Shown here: one piece after another, positions 1-8,515 of the stretch
How the letters are laid out: every line of letters begins with the position of its first letter
How positions within the stretch are numbered: position 1 is the stretch's first letter
NCBI RefSeq assembly: GCF_910577345.1
Contig: NZ_CAJTMT010000006.1
Coordinates: forward strand, 62,001-126,000
Source: an uncultured Duncaniella sp.
GTDB taxonomy: Bacteria > Bacteroidota > Bacteroidia > Bacteroidales > Muribaculaceae
Reading direction: 5' to 3'
DNA length: 64,000 bases
Translations under genes and position numbers: made by a program
Notes under the pieces: generated by a model
What the model saw: the letters and a program-made list of their open reading frames with translations, nothing else
Told to the model about the DNA's origin: nothing
Database searches by the model: none

Positions 1-641
1 TTTCCGCTGAGGATGTTGCGGCTCTTGTTGATAAGGGTGATGTTGTCGCAGATTTCCTCGACTGACGACATGTTGTGGGTCGAGAAAATCACCGTCGATC
101 CTTCATCCTTGAGTTTGAGGATTTCCTCTTTGAGCAAGGCGGCGTTGATGGGGTCGAAGCCGGAGAACGGTTCGTCGAAAATCAGAAGTTTCGGACGGTG
201 AAGCACAGTGACTATGAACTGCACTTTCTGCGCCATGCCTTTCGAAAGCTCCTCGACCTTCTTGTCCCACCATGAAAGGATGTCGAATTTCTCGAACCAT
301 TTTCTTAGCTCGCGGACGGCATCCTGCTTGGAAAGACCCTTCAGACGGGCGAAAAACACGGCCTGTTCGCCGACCTTCATCTTTTTATAGAGGCCGCGCT
401 CTTCGGGAAGGTAGCCGATATGTTCGACGTCAGCCTGGGTGAGCTGATGGCCTTCGAATATCACACGACCGCTGTCGGGGGCGGTGATATGGTTGATGAT
501 TCGGATGAGGGTGGTTTTGCCGGCTCCGTTGGGGCCTAAAAGTCCGTAGACCTCTCCGGCAGGGACGTTTAGCGAGACATTGTCGAGCGCGAGATGCGAC
601 GAATATGCTTTGCTGACGTTTTCAACTTGTAATATATCCAT
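1..641 (-). CDS. ABC transporter ATP-binding protein (partial, runs off left edge)
   Basis: Nucleotide-binding subunit of an ABC transporter, energising a partner permease that lies outside the window. The 213 visible codons start with ATG at 641 and hold a full ABC core: Walker A GPNGAGKT (residues 36-43), a variant signature LSKGMAQ (132-138) instead of LSGGQ, Walker B LLIFDE (152-157) and H-loop His189. The gene continues past base 1, so its C-terminal part is missing here. Order and spacing of motifs resemble the NatA/GldA-type exporter ATPases common in Bacteroidetes, but the substrate cannot be told. It is divergent from an ECF sigma gene and appears to use the leftward member of a mirrored ECF-type promoter pair at 695-761, which suggests it belongs to that sigma factor's regulon (inference). 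Confidence 0.9.
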   Translation of the reverse strand, partial: MDILQVENVSKAYSSHLALDNVSLNVPAGEVYGLLGPNGAGKTTLIRIINHITAPDSGRVIFEGHQLTQADVEHIGYLPEERGLYKKMKVGEQAVFFARLKGLSKQDAVRELRKWFEKFDILSWWDKKVEELSKGMAQKVQFIVTVLHRPKLLIFDEPFSGFDPINAALLKEEILKLKDEGSTVIFSTHNMSSVEEICDNITLINKSRNILSG

Positions 642-694
642 TGTCAGTTTGCTGAGTGATGGTTAAAGGGTTTATTAAACTGCGGTTTTATGAG

Positions 695-761
695 GTTAGA
701 CGCATTATTTCGGAAAAAGTTACACCCGACATGAAACTTTTTGGGAAATAGTGCGTCTAAC
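695..761. promoter_or_regulatory. Mirrored pair of divergent ECF-type promoters
   Basis: Two 27-base arms (695-721 and 735-761) form an inverted repeat matching at 24 of 27 positions around a 13-base spacer. Read outward, each arm has the same promoter-like layout: TGTAAC-N16-CGTCTAA leftward towards the ABC ATPase and TGAAAC-N16-CGTCTAA rightward towards the sigma gene. AAC-containing -35 and GTCTAA -10 boxes about 16 bases apart are the layout of ECF sigma promoters. The simplest reading is that the sigma factor at 831-1328 drives itself and the ABC gene. A dyad operator for a repressor is an alternative. Confidence 0.7.
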
Positions 762-830
762 GAAGTGAAAAGCTCCTCTCCCCGATAGTAATCCACCATT
801 TACAGCAAGCACCCAAACCACAGAAGGAAC

Positions 831-1328
831 ATGGCTTCAACCGAAAAGGAATCACGCTTTCTGACGATTGTCAATGACAACCGTCAGCTTCTGTATAAGG
901 TGTGCTATATGTATGCCACGGACCGTGACCATTTCCAGGATCTCTATCAGGAGGTGCTTGCCAATATCTGGGAGGGACTTGCTTCTTTCCGTGGCGATTC
1001 GGCGCTTTCGACGTGGCTCTACCGCACAGCGCTCAACACCTGCGTGACGTTTTACAGGAAACACAACCGCCACTCCTCCGAGATGACTTCCCTTGATGTG
1101 GCTGACGGGCTTATGGCTGATGACGGAGTGAGGAATGAGCAACTGCAGGAGATGTATCGTCTGATTTCAAAACTTTCGAAAATCGACAAGGCTATCATCC
1201 TGATGTGGCTCGACGAGAGAAGCTACGACGAGATTGCCGAGGTCACAGGTTTTACGAGAAACAACGTGGCCACCCGTCTGAGACGGATAAAGCAGCGGCT
1301 TGTCGACAGCGGCAACCGCGATGAATAG
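831..1328 (+). CDS. RNA polymerase ECF-type sigma factor
   Basis: Extracytoplasmic-function sigma factor of 165 residues, a normal length for the family. Sigma region 2 spans roughly residues 15-77, with the core-binding stretch DLYQEVLANIWEGLASFRG and the -10 recognition stretch around STWLYRTALNTCVTFYR. Region 4 spans about 112-158, with the helix-turn-helix SYDEIAEVTGFTRNNVATRL. It is followed after 49 bases by a membrane protein that could be its anti-sigma partner, and preceded by a mirrored promoter pair of ECF type that suggests autoregulation. The signal it responds to is not visible. The linked ABC ATPase hints at envelope stress or toxic-compound export (inference). Confidence 0.93.
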   Translation: MASTEKESRFLTIVNDNRQLLYKVCYMYATDRDHFQDLYQEVLANIWEGLASFRGDSALSTWLYRTALNTCVTFYRKHNRHSSEMTSLDVADGLMADDGVRNEQLQEMYRLISKLSKIDKAIILMWLDERSYDEIAEVTGFTRNNVATRLRRIKQRLVDSGNRDE

Positions 1329-1377
1329 AGTAATTTACAGATTGATTTCTAACCTTGATTAAACACTGACACGATAT

Positions 1378-1932
1378 ATGGATATTAACGAGCTGAAAAA
1401 CAATTGGAACTCCATGAGCATTCCTCCGGATTACCATGCAGGAGTGACCGACGACATACTTTCGCGTGTTGAACGCGGGCGTGTCACAACTCTGCGTGAC
1501 CGCCTCGGCAACATCAGCCGTATGCTCTCGCAGATTTGCTGTGTCGGTGTGCTGTTGATGATTCCGTATCTTCACGAGTCGCCAACGCTCGGTATTCTTG
1601 CCATCGCATTCTTCATTTTTATGGGTGTGATGCACTTCAGGGCTTATCGGCGCGTCAGCCGTCTGGCTTTTTCTGAAATGACGGTACGCGAGGCGATTCT
1701 CACGGTTGCCAACATTGACCGCGACCGCATAAGGCTGCGCGCCATTGGCATGGCTTTGGGACTGCCGTTGGCCATATATATGTGTTTCACATTCTCTGAA
1801 GTGTTCGGTGATTACTATCTCTACGGCTGCATTGCCGGTGCGGTTGTCGGACTCGGCATTGGATTGTTTATCAACCGGCGTGCTGTCAATATTATCCGGG
1901 AGATGCGTGCCCAGCTCAATCCGGAACAGTGA
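1378..1932 (+). CDS. Membrane protein downstream of ECF sigma factor, possible anti-sigma
   Basis: I do not recognise a named family. The 184-residue protein has a soluble N-terminus of about 55 residues, then two adjacent hydrophobic segments (about 57-90) and a second pair (about 123-160), so probably four membrane helices with short cytoplasmic ends. It starts 49 bases after the sigma gene on the same strand and both are probably co-transcribed. A short N-terminal cytosolic domain followed by membrane helices, encoded directly after an ECF sigma factor, is the usual position of an anti-sigma regulator in Bacteroidetes. No zinc-binding anti-sigma motif is visible, so this role rests on position only. 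Confidence 0.8.
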   Translation: MDINELKNNWNSMSIPPDYHAGVTDDILSRVERGRVTTLRDRLGNISRMLSQICCVGVLLMIPYLHESPTLGILAIAFFIFMGVMHFRAYRRVSRLAFSEMTVREAILTVANIDRDRIRLRAIGMALGLPLAIYMCFTFSEVFGDYYLYGCIAGAVVGLGIGLFINRRAVNIIREMRAQLNPEQ

Positions 1933-2065
1933 GGGCATGGCTGATTCCGGTTATGACGGTCGGAATCCTGCTGCGTCTGTCAGGAGTGCGGGGGACTTGA
2001 ATTGCCGTTGAATAAAATCAGGCTAATTTTTATGGCAAAGTGCCTGTTTTTTCCTGAAAAGTGAG

Positions 2066-2073
2066 TAAATTTG
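2066..2073 (+). promoter_or_regulatory. -7 box TAAATTTG upstream of pyrB
   Basis: TAAATTTG matches the Bacteroidetes -7 consensus TAnnTTTG and lies 37 bases upstream of the pyrB ATG. No clear TTTG -33 box is present at the expected distance, so this is a partial match. Confidence 0.45.
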
Positions 2074-2109
2074 CAGTGAACTCATCAAGCATTTCAACAT
2101 TTCACTGCA

Positions 2110-3024
2110 ATGAACACCAATAGTCTTGTATCAATAAGCGACATAGGGCGTGAAGAGATTCTCTCGTTGCTCGACATGGCCCGTCGTTTTGAGGAAAACC
2201 CGAACCGCCGTCTGCTTGAAGGGCGTGTGGTCGCAACACTTTTTTTTGAACCGTCAACCCGTACGCGTCTCAGTTTCGAAACGGCAGTAAACCGTCTCGG
2301 AGGACGAGTAATCGGTTTCTCTGATGCAAACACCACGAGTTCCTCAAAAGGGGAGACCCTGAAGGATACGATAAAGATGGTGAGCAACTATGTCGATCTC
2401 ATTGTCATGCGTCATTACCTCGAAGGCGCAGCCCGCTATGCATCGGAGGTGACGGATGTCCCCATCATCAATGCCGGCGACGGTGCCAATCAGCATCCCT
2501 CGCAGACAATGCTTGACCTCTATTCCATCTACAAGACTCAGGGCACTCTTGAAAATCTGACCATCACGCTTGTCGGTGACCTCAAATATGGCCGCACAGT
2601 CCACTCGCTTCTGATGGCCATGCGCTATTTCAACCCGACATTCCGTTTTGTGGCTTGCAAGGAACTTGGAATGCCTGCCGAATATAAGACCTTCTGTGAT
2701 GAAAACGGCATCCGCTATTCGGAGCATACCGATTTTTCTCCCGAGGTCATCAACAGCAGCGACATCATCTATATGACCCGTGTGCAGCGCGAACGTTTCG
2801 CCGACATCATGGAATACGAGCGTGTGAAGGATCTTTACAATCTCAACAATTCGATGCTCGACGGTGCGAAAGAGAATATGCGCATCCTCCATCCGCTTCC
2901 CCGCGTCAATGAAATCTCGCAGGATGTCGACGACAATCCCCACGCATATTATTTCGACCAGGCCCGCAACGGTCTCTACGCCCGTCAGGCCATCATCTGC
3001 CGTGCGCTCGGCATCGAGGCATAA
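2110..3024 (+). CDS. pyrB: Aspartate carbamoyltransferase catalytic subunit
   Basis: Catalyses carbamoyl phosphate plus L-aspartate to N-carbamoyl-L-aspartate, the committed step of pyrimidine synthesis, in the cytosol. The 304 residues are family length. The carbamoyl-phosphate loop STRTR sits at residues 49-53, the conserved HPSQ follows near 135-140, and HPLPR lies near 262. The gene for the regulatory chain, pyrI, begins 51 bases downstream on the same strand. The two chains should form the classical c6r6 enzyme with allosteric control by nucleotides. A -7 promoter box lies just upstream; no UTP-type attenuator (leader peptide plus terminator) is visible before the gene. Confidence 0.97.
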   Translation: MNTNSLVSISDIGREEILSLLDMARRFEENPNRRLLEGRVVATLFFEPSTRTRLSFETAVNRLGGRVIGFSDANTTSSSKGETLKDTIKMVSNYVDLIVMRHYLEGAARYASEVTDVPIINAGDGANQHPSQTMLDLYSIYKTQGTLENLTITLVGDLKYGRTVHSLLMAMRYFNPTFRFVACKELGMPAEYKTFCDENGIRYSEHTDFSPEVINSSDIIYMTRVQRERFADIMEYERVKDLYNLNNSMLDGAKENMRILHPLPRVNEISQDVDDNPHAYYFDQARNGLYARQAIICRALGIEA

Positions 3025-3075
3025 GGAGTGTCTTACTTACTACTTAATACTTATCACTTAATACTTATATAAAAA
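3025..3075 (+). repeat. Short direct repeat in the pyrB-pyrI spacer
   Basis: The AT-rich spacer carries acttaatacttat twice in a row, one base apart, after a related partial unit (acttactacttaat). It looks like short-period slippage DNA. It also supplies the region just upstream of the pyrI start, where no Shine-Dalgarno sequence is seen. Confidence 0.5.
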
Positions 3076-3537
3076 GTGACTGTCTCAAAACAAGAACTCG
3101 CAGTGGCCGCTCTCCGCAACGGAACTGTCATCGACCATATACCTTCCGCATCTCTTTTCAAGGCCGTGAAGATTTTAGGTATCGAGAATCTGGGTGGCGC
3201 CGTCACGATCGGCAACAATCTTGACAGCAAGAAGCTCGGCAAGAAAGGCATCATCAAGGTTGCCGACGTTTTCTTCCCCGAATCGACACTCAACCGAATA
3301 GCCCTCATCGCTCCCACCGCTGTGGTCAACATTATCCGTGACTATGAGGTCGTCGAGAAGTTCCCCGTGATTCTTCCGGATACTATTGTGGGCATCGTCA
3401 AGTGTGGCAATCCCAAGTGCATCACCAACAATGAGCCGATGCGCACCCGTTTCCATGTGATTGACCGCGACGATGTCACCATCAGTTGCCATTATTGCTC
3501 TCAGGCTGTCAAGAGCATCGATGCAAAGATTATCTGA
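3076..3537 (+). CDS. pyrI: Aspartate carbamoyltransferase regulatory subunit
   Basis: Zinc-containing regulatory chain of aspartate carbamoyltransferase. It binds CTP/ATP through its N-terminal domain and contacts PyrB through its zinc domain. The N-terminal part carries the typical NGTVIDHIP stretch. The C-terminal zinc ligands are the pair CGNPKC and the pair CHYC, the C-x4-C and C-x2-C layout of PyrI. The 153 residues are family length. The start is GTG at 3076; no ATG gives the family N-terminus. It follows pyrB in an operon, as in other bacteria that make the regulated holoenzyme. Confidence 0.96.
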   Translation: MTVSKQELAVAALRNGTVIDHIPSASLFKAVKILGIENLGGAVTIGNNLDSKKLGKKGIIKVADVFFPESTLNRIALIAPTAVVNIIRDYEVVEKFPVILPDTIVGIVKCGNPKCITNNEPMRTRFHVIDRDDVTISCHYCSQAVKSIDAKII

Positions 3538-3566
3538 CAGCAAGCTTCAGTTTTCGCAAATTTCTC

Positions 3567-4127
3567 ATGAAAGTATCCTGGAAACCCGGCACAATGATTT
3601 ATCCTCTTCCCGCAGTTCTCGTCAGTTGCGGGGATGAGGCCCACAGCAACATTTTCACTGTCGCTTGGGTGGGTACATTGTGTACCAATCCCCCGATGTG
3701 CTACATTTCCGTGCGCCCCGAACGTTTTTCCTATCCGCTCATCAAGGAGCAGATGGAATTCACCATCAATCTGACCACCGAGCCGATGGCTCGTGCGACA
3801 GACTGGGCCGGTGTCCGCTCCGGTCGCGATTTCGACAAATGGAAGGAGACCGGTCTCACGCCGGTAAAGGGTGTGAAGGTTTCGTCGCCCTATATAGCCG
3901 AATCGCCCGTGTGTATCGAGTGCCGTGTCAAGGAAATCATGCATCTCGGGAGCCACGACATGTTCATAGCCGATGTGGTCAATGTGCTTGCCGAGGATTC
4001 ACTCATCGACCCTGTCACCGGGGCTTTCGATCTTGGTGCCGCCGGACTTATCAACTACTCCCACGGACATTATTTCAAGCAAGGCGACGAGCTTGGACAT
4101 TTCGGGTGGAGCGTGAGAAAAAGGTAA
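3567..4127 (+). CDS. Flavin reductase family protein (FMN-binding split barrel)
   Basis: Member of the flavin reductase-like / flavoredoxin family, small proteins that bind FMN and reduce flavins or act as electron carriers. The ATG at 3567 is chosen because the frame to its left runs back into pyrI and lacks family sequence. It gives 186 residues, the usual size, beginning MKVSWKPGTMIYPLPAVLVS. The stretch GDEAHSNIFTVAWVGTLCTN and the later NYSHGHYFKQGDELG are typical of the family. It lies 29 bases after pyrI and 33 before glyA, so it is probably in the same transcript, with no obvious metabolic link. The physiological acceptor cannot be named. Confidence 0.88.
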   Translation: MKVSWKPGTMIYPLPAVLVSCGDEAHSNIFTVAWVGTLCTNPPMCYISVRPERFSYPLIKEQMEFTINLTTEPMARATDWAGVRSGRDFDKWKETGLTPVKGVKVSSPYIAESPVCIECRVKEIMHLGSHDMFIADVVNVLAEDSLIDPVTGAFDLGAAGLINYSHGHYFKQGDELGHFGWSVRKR

Positions 4128-4160
4128 AAAAGAAAAACTCATCACTCATTATATTTATCT

Positions 4161-5441
4161 ATGAAAGAGGACAAAGTTATCTTCGACATCATCGAGCGCG
4201 AGCATCAGCGCCAGAAAAAAGGAATCGAGCTTATCGCTTCCGAGAATTTCGTTAGTGAGCAAGTGATGCGCGCCATGGGTTCGTGTCTCACCAACAAGTA
4301 TGCCGAAGGCTATCCCGGCCACCGTTATTATGGAGGTTGTGAGGTGGTCGATGAGGCTGAGAGCATCGCAATCGAGCGCCTTAAGGAGCTCTTCGGTGCA
4401 AAGTGGGCCAATGTTCAGCCCCACTCAGGCGCACAGGCCAACATGGCTGTGTTCATGGCCTGTCTCAATCCCGGCGACAAATTCCTCGGCCTTAACCTCA
4501 GCCACGGCGGTCACCTCTCACACGGTAGCCCCGTAAACTTCTCCGGCCTTATGTTCAACGCGCTTGAATATAATGTTGACCGTGAGACAGGTCGTGTTGA
4601 CTACGAGCAGATGGAGGAAGTGGCACGCCGCGAGCGTCCCCGCCTCATCATCGGTGGTGCAAGTGCCTACAGCCGCGAATGGGACTATGCCCGTATGCGT
4701 CGTCTTGCCGATGAAATCGGTGCGATCTTCATGGTCGACATGGCTCACCCCGCAGGTCTGATTGCCGCCGGCCTTCTCGACAACCCTGTGAAATATGCCC
4801 ACATCGTGACTACAACTACCCACAAGACTCTCCGCGGTCCCCGTGGCGGCGTCATCATGATGGGTGAGGATTTCGAAAATCCCTGGGGTAAGACGACTCC
4901 CAAGGGTGTCGTGAAGATGATGTCGCAGCTTCTTGATTCGGCTGTGTTCCCCGGTGTTCAGGGTGGTCCCCTCGAGCATGTTATCGCTGCCAAGGCTGTC
5001 GCTTTCGGCGAGGCTCTCGCTCCCGAGTTCCGTGAATATCAGCTTCAGGTTCAGAAGAACGCAGCCGTGCTTGCACAGGCTCTCGTTGATATGGGTTACA
5101 ATATCGTTTCCGGTGGCACCGACAACCACTGTATCCTCGTCGACCTCCGCACCAAGTTCCCTGAACTTACAGGTAAGGTGGCTGAGAAGGCTCTCGTTCA
5201 GGCCGACATCACCGCCAACAAGAACATGGTGCCTTTCGATTCGCGCAGCCCGTTCCAGACTTCCGGTATCCGTCTCGGTACTCCCGCCATCACTACCCGT
5301 GGAGCCAAGGAACCGCTCATGCTTGAGATCGCTGAGATGATCGACACCGTTCTCCGCAATCCTGAAAGCGCTGAAAACATCGCTGCTGTCCGTGCGAAAG
5401 TCAACGCTACCATGCAGCCCTATCCCATGTTTGCATACTAA
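4161..5441 (+). CDS. glyA: Serine hydroxymethyltransferase
   Basis: Interconverts serine plus tetrahydrofolate with glycine plus 5,10-methylenetetrahydrofolate, the main one-carbon source for purine, thymidylate and methionine synthesis. The 426 residues cover the whole PLP fold. The PLP-binding lysine is Lys222 in the conserved TTTTHKTLRGPRGG stretch. SGAQAN near 89-94 and VDMAHPAGL near 192-200 are also conserved. It is the last gene of the pyrB-pyrI-flavin reductase-glyA cluster and ends at a strong bidirectional terminator. The glycine and one-carbon role fits with serB elsewhere in the window (serine synthesis). Confidence 0.97.
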   Translation: MKEDKVIFDIIEREHQRQKKGIELIASENFVSEQVMRAMGSCLTNKYAEGYPGHRYYGGCEVVDEAESIAIERLKELFGAKWANVQPHSGAQANMAVFMACLNPGDKFLGLNLSHGGHLSHGSPVNFSGLMFNALEYNVDRETGRVDYEQMEEVARRERPRLIIGGASAYSREWDYARMRRLADEIGAIFMVDMAHPAGLIAAGLLDNPVKYAHIVTTTTHKTLRGPRGGVIMMGEDFENPWGKTTPKGVVKMMSQLLDSAVFPGVQGGPLEHVIAAKAVAFGEALAPEFREYQLQVQKNAAVLAQALVDMGYNIVSGGTDNHCILVDLRTKFPELTGKVAEKALVQADITANKNMVPFDSRSPFQTSGIRLGTPAITTRGAKEPLMLEIAEMIDTVLRNPESAENIAAVRAKVNATMQPYPMFAY

Positions 5442-5510
5442 TATCCAATCATTCCGTGCCTGATACCTTCCCAAAGGGAGGTTTGGAAAAACAGGCATTA
5501 AGATTGAATT

Positions 5511-5569
5511 GACCAAAAAATAACCGGAAGATTGCTGAATTTCAGCAATCTTCCGGTTATTTTTTGGTC
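5511..5569. terminator. Bidirectional terminator, 29-bp perfect stem
   Basis: Arms 5511-5539 and 5541-5569 are perfectly complementary around a single base. The outer part is A-rich on the left and T-rich on the right, so the hairpin ends in a T run in both directions. It lies between the convergent genes glyA and the pectate lyase and should terminate both. Confidence 0.9.
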
Positions 5570-5626
5570 TGAATGGTATCCGGATTGACCTTGTGAGGGG
5601 TCAACTCAGATACCATTTTTTTCTGC

Positions 5627-8062
5627 TTATTCGAATATGCCTACAAGGTTTGAAGTGTAGGCTGAGAGTGCGGCTTTGAGAGCGGTGATTACGGAATAGT
5701 CCGTGTCGGCTCCCGGATAGCTCATATCCCAGGTGAAATCGCCATGATTCAGGCGGCCTGCACCAAAATATCCGGTCACAACTGCCGGGACTTCGGTTGC
5801 TTCGAGAGGGGTGTAGACATACATCAGTGTCGGGTCGGTGTCAAAGTTGTTGTAGACGTTGTTGCCGTATACCGTCTTGTAGGTCGCGGGAACCTTCTCG
5901 TCGGCGTTGTCAGCCTCATAACAGTCAAATGCGCTTGCGCTGATTTTCTGTGTGGTCGGGGTGAAGCGGTCGTTTCCGGCAGTCTCGGCATAGACGTTTC
6001 CGAAACTCTTTATCATGCCTCCGTCCTCTTTGGAGAATGTTCCGGCGCTACCTTCCGGATCATGACCCTGCTGGGAGATGAGCATGGGGTATTTGGTCGA
6101 GCGGTAGAAGTTGTTTTCGACGAAGACACTCGCGCCTGTTGTCGCGCCGACACCATATTTCGCACAGCCGTCAAAGTAGTTGTTCCATACATGGACGGTC
6201 ATTGTGCGTACACGCGGATGGCGGGAATCGCTGTGGTCGAACCAATTGTGGTGATAGTCGATGTAGTTGGGACCTGTTTCGCTCTTCATGCCGCAGAGTG
6301 AGCTTTTGCCGCTGTCGTGGAAACGGTTGTAGGCCACGGTGATGTATTGCGAGTCCCCTTTGATGTCGACAGTGCCGTCACCCTTTGCCTGATCGCTGTC
6401 ACCGCCTGTGCTTCCATAGAAGAGGTCAAGGTGATGCACCCAGCAGTTACGGTTGTCCGTGTCGATGGATACGCAGTCGTCCATACAGAGCATGTTGGCG
6501 AAATTGCGGAGCTCAACCGAGCAGGCGTTGCGCAGGAGGAAGCCGAAGCCCCATGTTGTCGCATCGTCTCCGACACCTTCAATCGTGATGTTCATCGGAA
6601 TAGTGTTGTTCTTGCCTTTTATCTGCAATCCTTCAGCCGAACTGCTGATTTTGTCAAGGTCATCCTTCTTGACAAGTCCTATGAGGCGGACGGCAAGCGG
6701 GCGTGTCTCCACACCTTTCTGATAAGCGTCGATGATTGACTGCAGACCTGTGAATACCGTTCCATCGCCATCTTTATTGCTTTGTTTTACCTTGCAGGTC
6801 ACTGTTTTGGCAGTTTCGGCGGTGACATAGATGACGCGGGCATCATCCTTGAGCTCACCGTTGTCCTTGTATGCACCTATACCGTCATTGAAGTTGAAGT
6901 GGGCGAAACCGCTGCGGTCGTAGGCTCTGACATTCATAGCTGTAGCCTCGCTTGCCTTGTCGGCCACCTCTTCGCCGTTGATGACGGGGACGACTTTCAG
7001 CGAGTAGACTCCTGCGGGCAGACCGGGGATGTCGGCGCGGCCGTATGTCCCGTAGTTGCGTGCAAGCTCGCGGTCAACGGGGGTGTAGTCGGCATACTTT
7101 CCACCTTTAATATATATACGGTAGCTTGATGCCCCTTCGAGGAGTTCCCATTTGCAGTAGACGCTTTCGAGCCAACCTTTGGCTTCGGTGATGCTGACAC
7201 CACGGTTGACGATTTCCGCATCCTCGCCTGTTTCGGGTGCTTTTGCGAAACTGATGGCTGCGATGTTCTGTTTGAATTCATCGTTCCAGTCACCTGTTTT
7301 CGGCATGACGCTGACCACGCCGTTCTCCTTGTCGATGTTCACTTCGGCAAGGTCAACAGTGTTGTAATACTTCACATCGCCACCGGTGGTCCGCAGGAGC
7401 ATCTGGTTTACTGTGGTGTTCATCTTTACCGAGTGGTCGTCGGTGATGACAGGCGGGGTGGGGGTGTCGCCTCCACCATTTTCGTTCCCTTCGACGGTGA
7501 TGGTATAGAAAGCCATGCCGCCTCCGGTTGTGACAGTCACATCGCCTGTCGCGGTCACGGTTCCGACATTGGTCTGCCGTTCGGTTGAGCTTGCGAAGCC
7601 GCTGACGGTTGTCAGATTGGTTGCTGAGATGGAACGGGCATCACTTGAATTTGCGGTTTCGCATACGACAGTGACCTTTGCGCCCTCCGACAGTCCGGGA
7701 ATGGTGATTGAAAGTTTGGAGCCGTTGAGACGTATGGCCGAATTTTTGTCGATGCGGATTTTGTCGGCTCCTCCGGCTGTGAATTTGAGACCCTTGGTCA
7801 TTTCAAGTTCCTGACCGTTGGCGATGAGGGCCGATGAACTTAATTTCGCGGTATTGGCCCAGCGGTTCACGCTCGTGTCCGTGCCTGTCACCGAAGCTTT
7901 CCAGTTGGTGGCGTCGGCATTGAGGTTGGCAATGTCCGTTTCAGGGGTGGAGGTGAAATCCCAACTGAGTGTTGTCGTGTCCTGCGCACCGGCGGTCAGT
8001 GTGCAGGCGATTGCGGCTGCTCCGATGAAGCCGCGCAGCGATTGGATATGGTTGCGCTTCAT
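5627..8062 (-). CDS. Secreted pectate lyase family protein (PL1-like)
   Basis: Predicted secreted polysaccharide lyase cleaving pectic galacturonan by beta-elimination. The 811 residues start with a signal peptide ending near TAGAQ. The first ~200 residues are a beta-rich accessory region, followed by a fibronectin-like stretch (about 290-380). The right-handed beta-helix catalytic part lies at about 430-720. It shows the PL1 hallmarks WVHHLDLFYGS, the calcium-side VDIKGDSQYITVAYNRFHDS and, on the catalytic strand, YHHNWFDHSDSRHPRVR with the catalytic Arg. It overlaps the upstream 121-residue gene by ATGA and lacks the C-terminal tail found in other secreted proteins here. Function is confident at family level; the exact pectin substrate is not. 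Confidence 0.88.
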   Translation of the reverse strand: MKRNHIQSLRGFIGAAAIACTLTAGAQDTTTLSWDFTSTPETDIANLNADATNWKASVTGTDTSVNRWANTAKLSSSALIANGQELEMTKGLKFTAGGADKIRIDKNSAIRLNGSKLSITIPGLSEGAKVTVVCETANSSDARSISATNLTTVSGFASSTERQTNVGTVTATGDVTVTTGGGMAFYTITVEGNENGGGDTPTPPVITDDHSVKMNTTVNQMLLRTTGGDVKYYNTVDLAEVNIDKENGVVSVMPKTGDWNDEFKQNIAAISFAKAPETGEDAEIVNRGVSITEAKGWLESVYCKWELLEGASSYRIYIKGGKYADYTPVDRELARNYGTYGRADIPGLPAGVYSLKVVPVINGEEVADKASEATAMNVRAYDRSGFAHFNFNDGIGAYKDNGELKDDARVIYVTAETAKTVTCKVKQSNKDGDGTVFTGLQSIIDAYQKGVETRPLAVRLIGLVKKDDLDKISSSAEGLQIKGKNNTIPMNITIEGVGDDATTWGFGFLLRNACSVELRNFANMLCMDDCVSIDTDNRNCWVHHLDLFYGSTGGDSDQAKGDGTVDIKGDSQYITVAYNRFHDSGKSSLCGMKSETGPNYIDYHHNWFDHSDSRHPRVRTMTVHVWNNYFDGCAKYGVGATTGASVFVENNFYRSTKYPMLISQQGHDPEGSAGTFSKEDGGMIKSFGNVYAETAGNDRFTPTTQKISASAFDCYEADNADEKVPATYKTVYGNNVYNNFDTDPTLMYVYTPLEATEVPAVVTGYFGAGRLNHGDFTWDMSYPGADTDYSVITALKAALSAYTSNLVGIFE

Positions 8063-8424
8063 CTTACATTTACTTTTTGACCGTTTACAATATATATGCC
8101 AGCGGGAAGCCCTTCGGGACTTTCACCGAGATACTGGCCTTTGAGGTTATACACGCCCTTCTTGGCCGTTGGGTCAGCGGTGATGTTTGTCAGTCCTGAT
8201 GAGCCATGATTGTGGTCAAGAGCGATGTTGACCAGATTCATTTCTGCTGTCTGTGTGGAACTGTCGCTGAAGGTAATGGTGACAAGGTCTTTGTCAAAGG
8301 TCATTTTGACTGCTTCCTTCGGGATTGTTTCTCCGGCGATGGTGGTGGTCACCTTGGATTCCGCCTGGACTCCCGCTCCGACTGCTAAAGCCGCGAGACA
8401 AAGTCCGGTTCTGATAGTTTTCAT
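8059..8424 (-). CDS. Small secreted protein with Por-like tail, coupled to pectate lyase
   Basis: I do not know a named function. The 121 residues have a signal peptide (ALAVGAGVQA) and a short beta-rich middle. They end in a compact sequence around KKGVYNLKGQYLG and GIYIVNGQKVNVR. That ending resembles the C-terminal tails (YNLxGQ...GIYIVNGxKV) found at the ends of many Bacteroidales secreted enzymes. The stop codon overlaps the pectate lyase start as ATGA, so translation is probably coupled. The lyase itself has no such tail. The pair therefore looks like a tail domain split off into its own gene, or a small partner protein (both inference). Confidence 0.7.
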   Translation of the reverse strand: MKTIRTGLCLAALAVGAGVQAESKVTTTIAGETIPKEAVKMTFDKDLVTITFSDSSTQTAEMNLVNIALDHNHGSSGLTNITADPTAKKGVYNLKGQYLGESPEGLPAGIYIVNGQKVNVR

Positions 8425-8515
8425 GGGGAAGTGTGATGGATTGGTTGGTGAGCTTTCCGGTAATTTGTTTGGCTGTCTGGATTGGTCTTCCGGAAATATG
8501 ATAATTTAAATAGGT

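Noticed and set aside
4518..5516. 332-codon minus-strand frame
   Set aside because: Antisense to glyA; its sequence has no family features and glyA is unambiguous.
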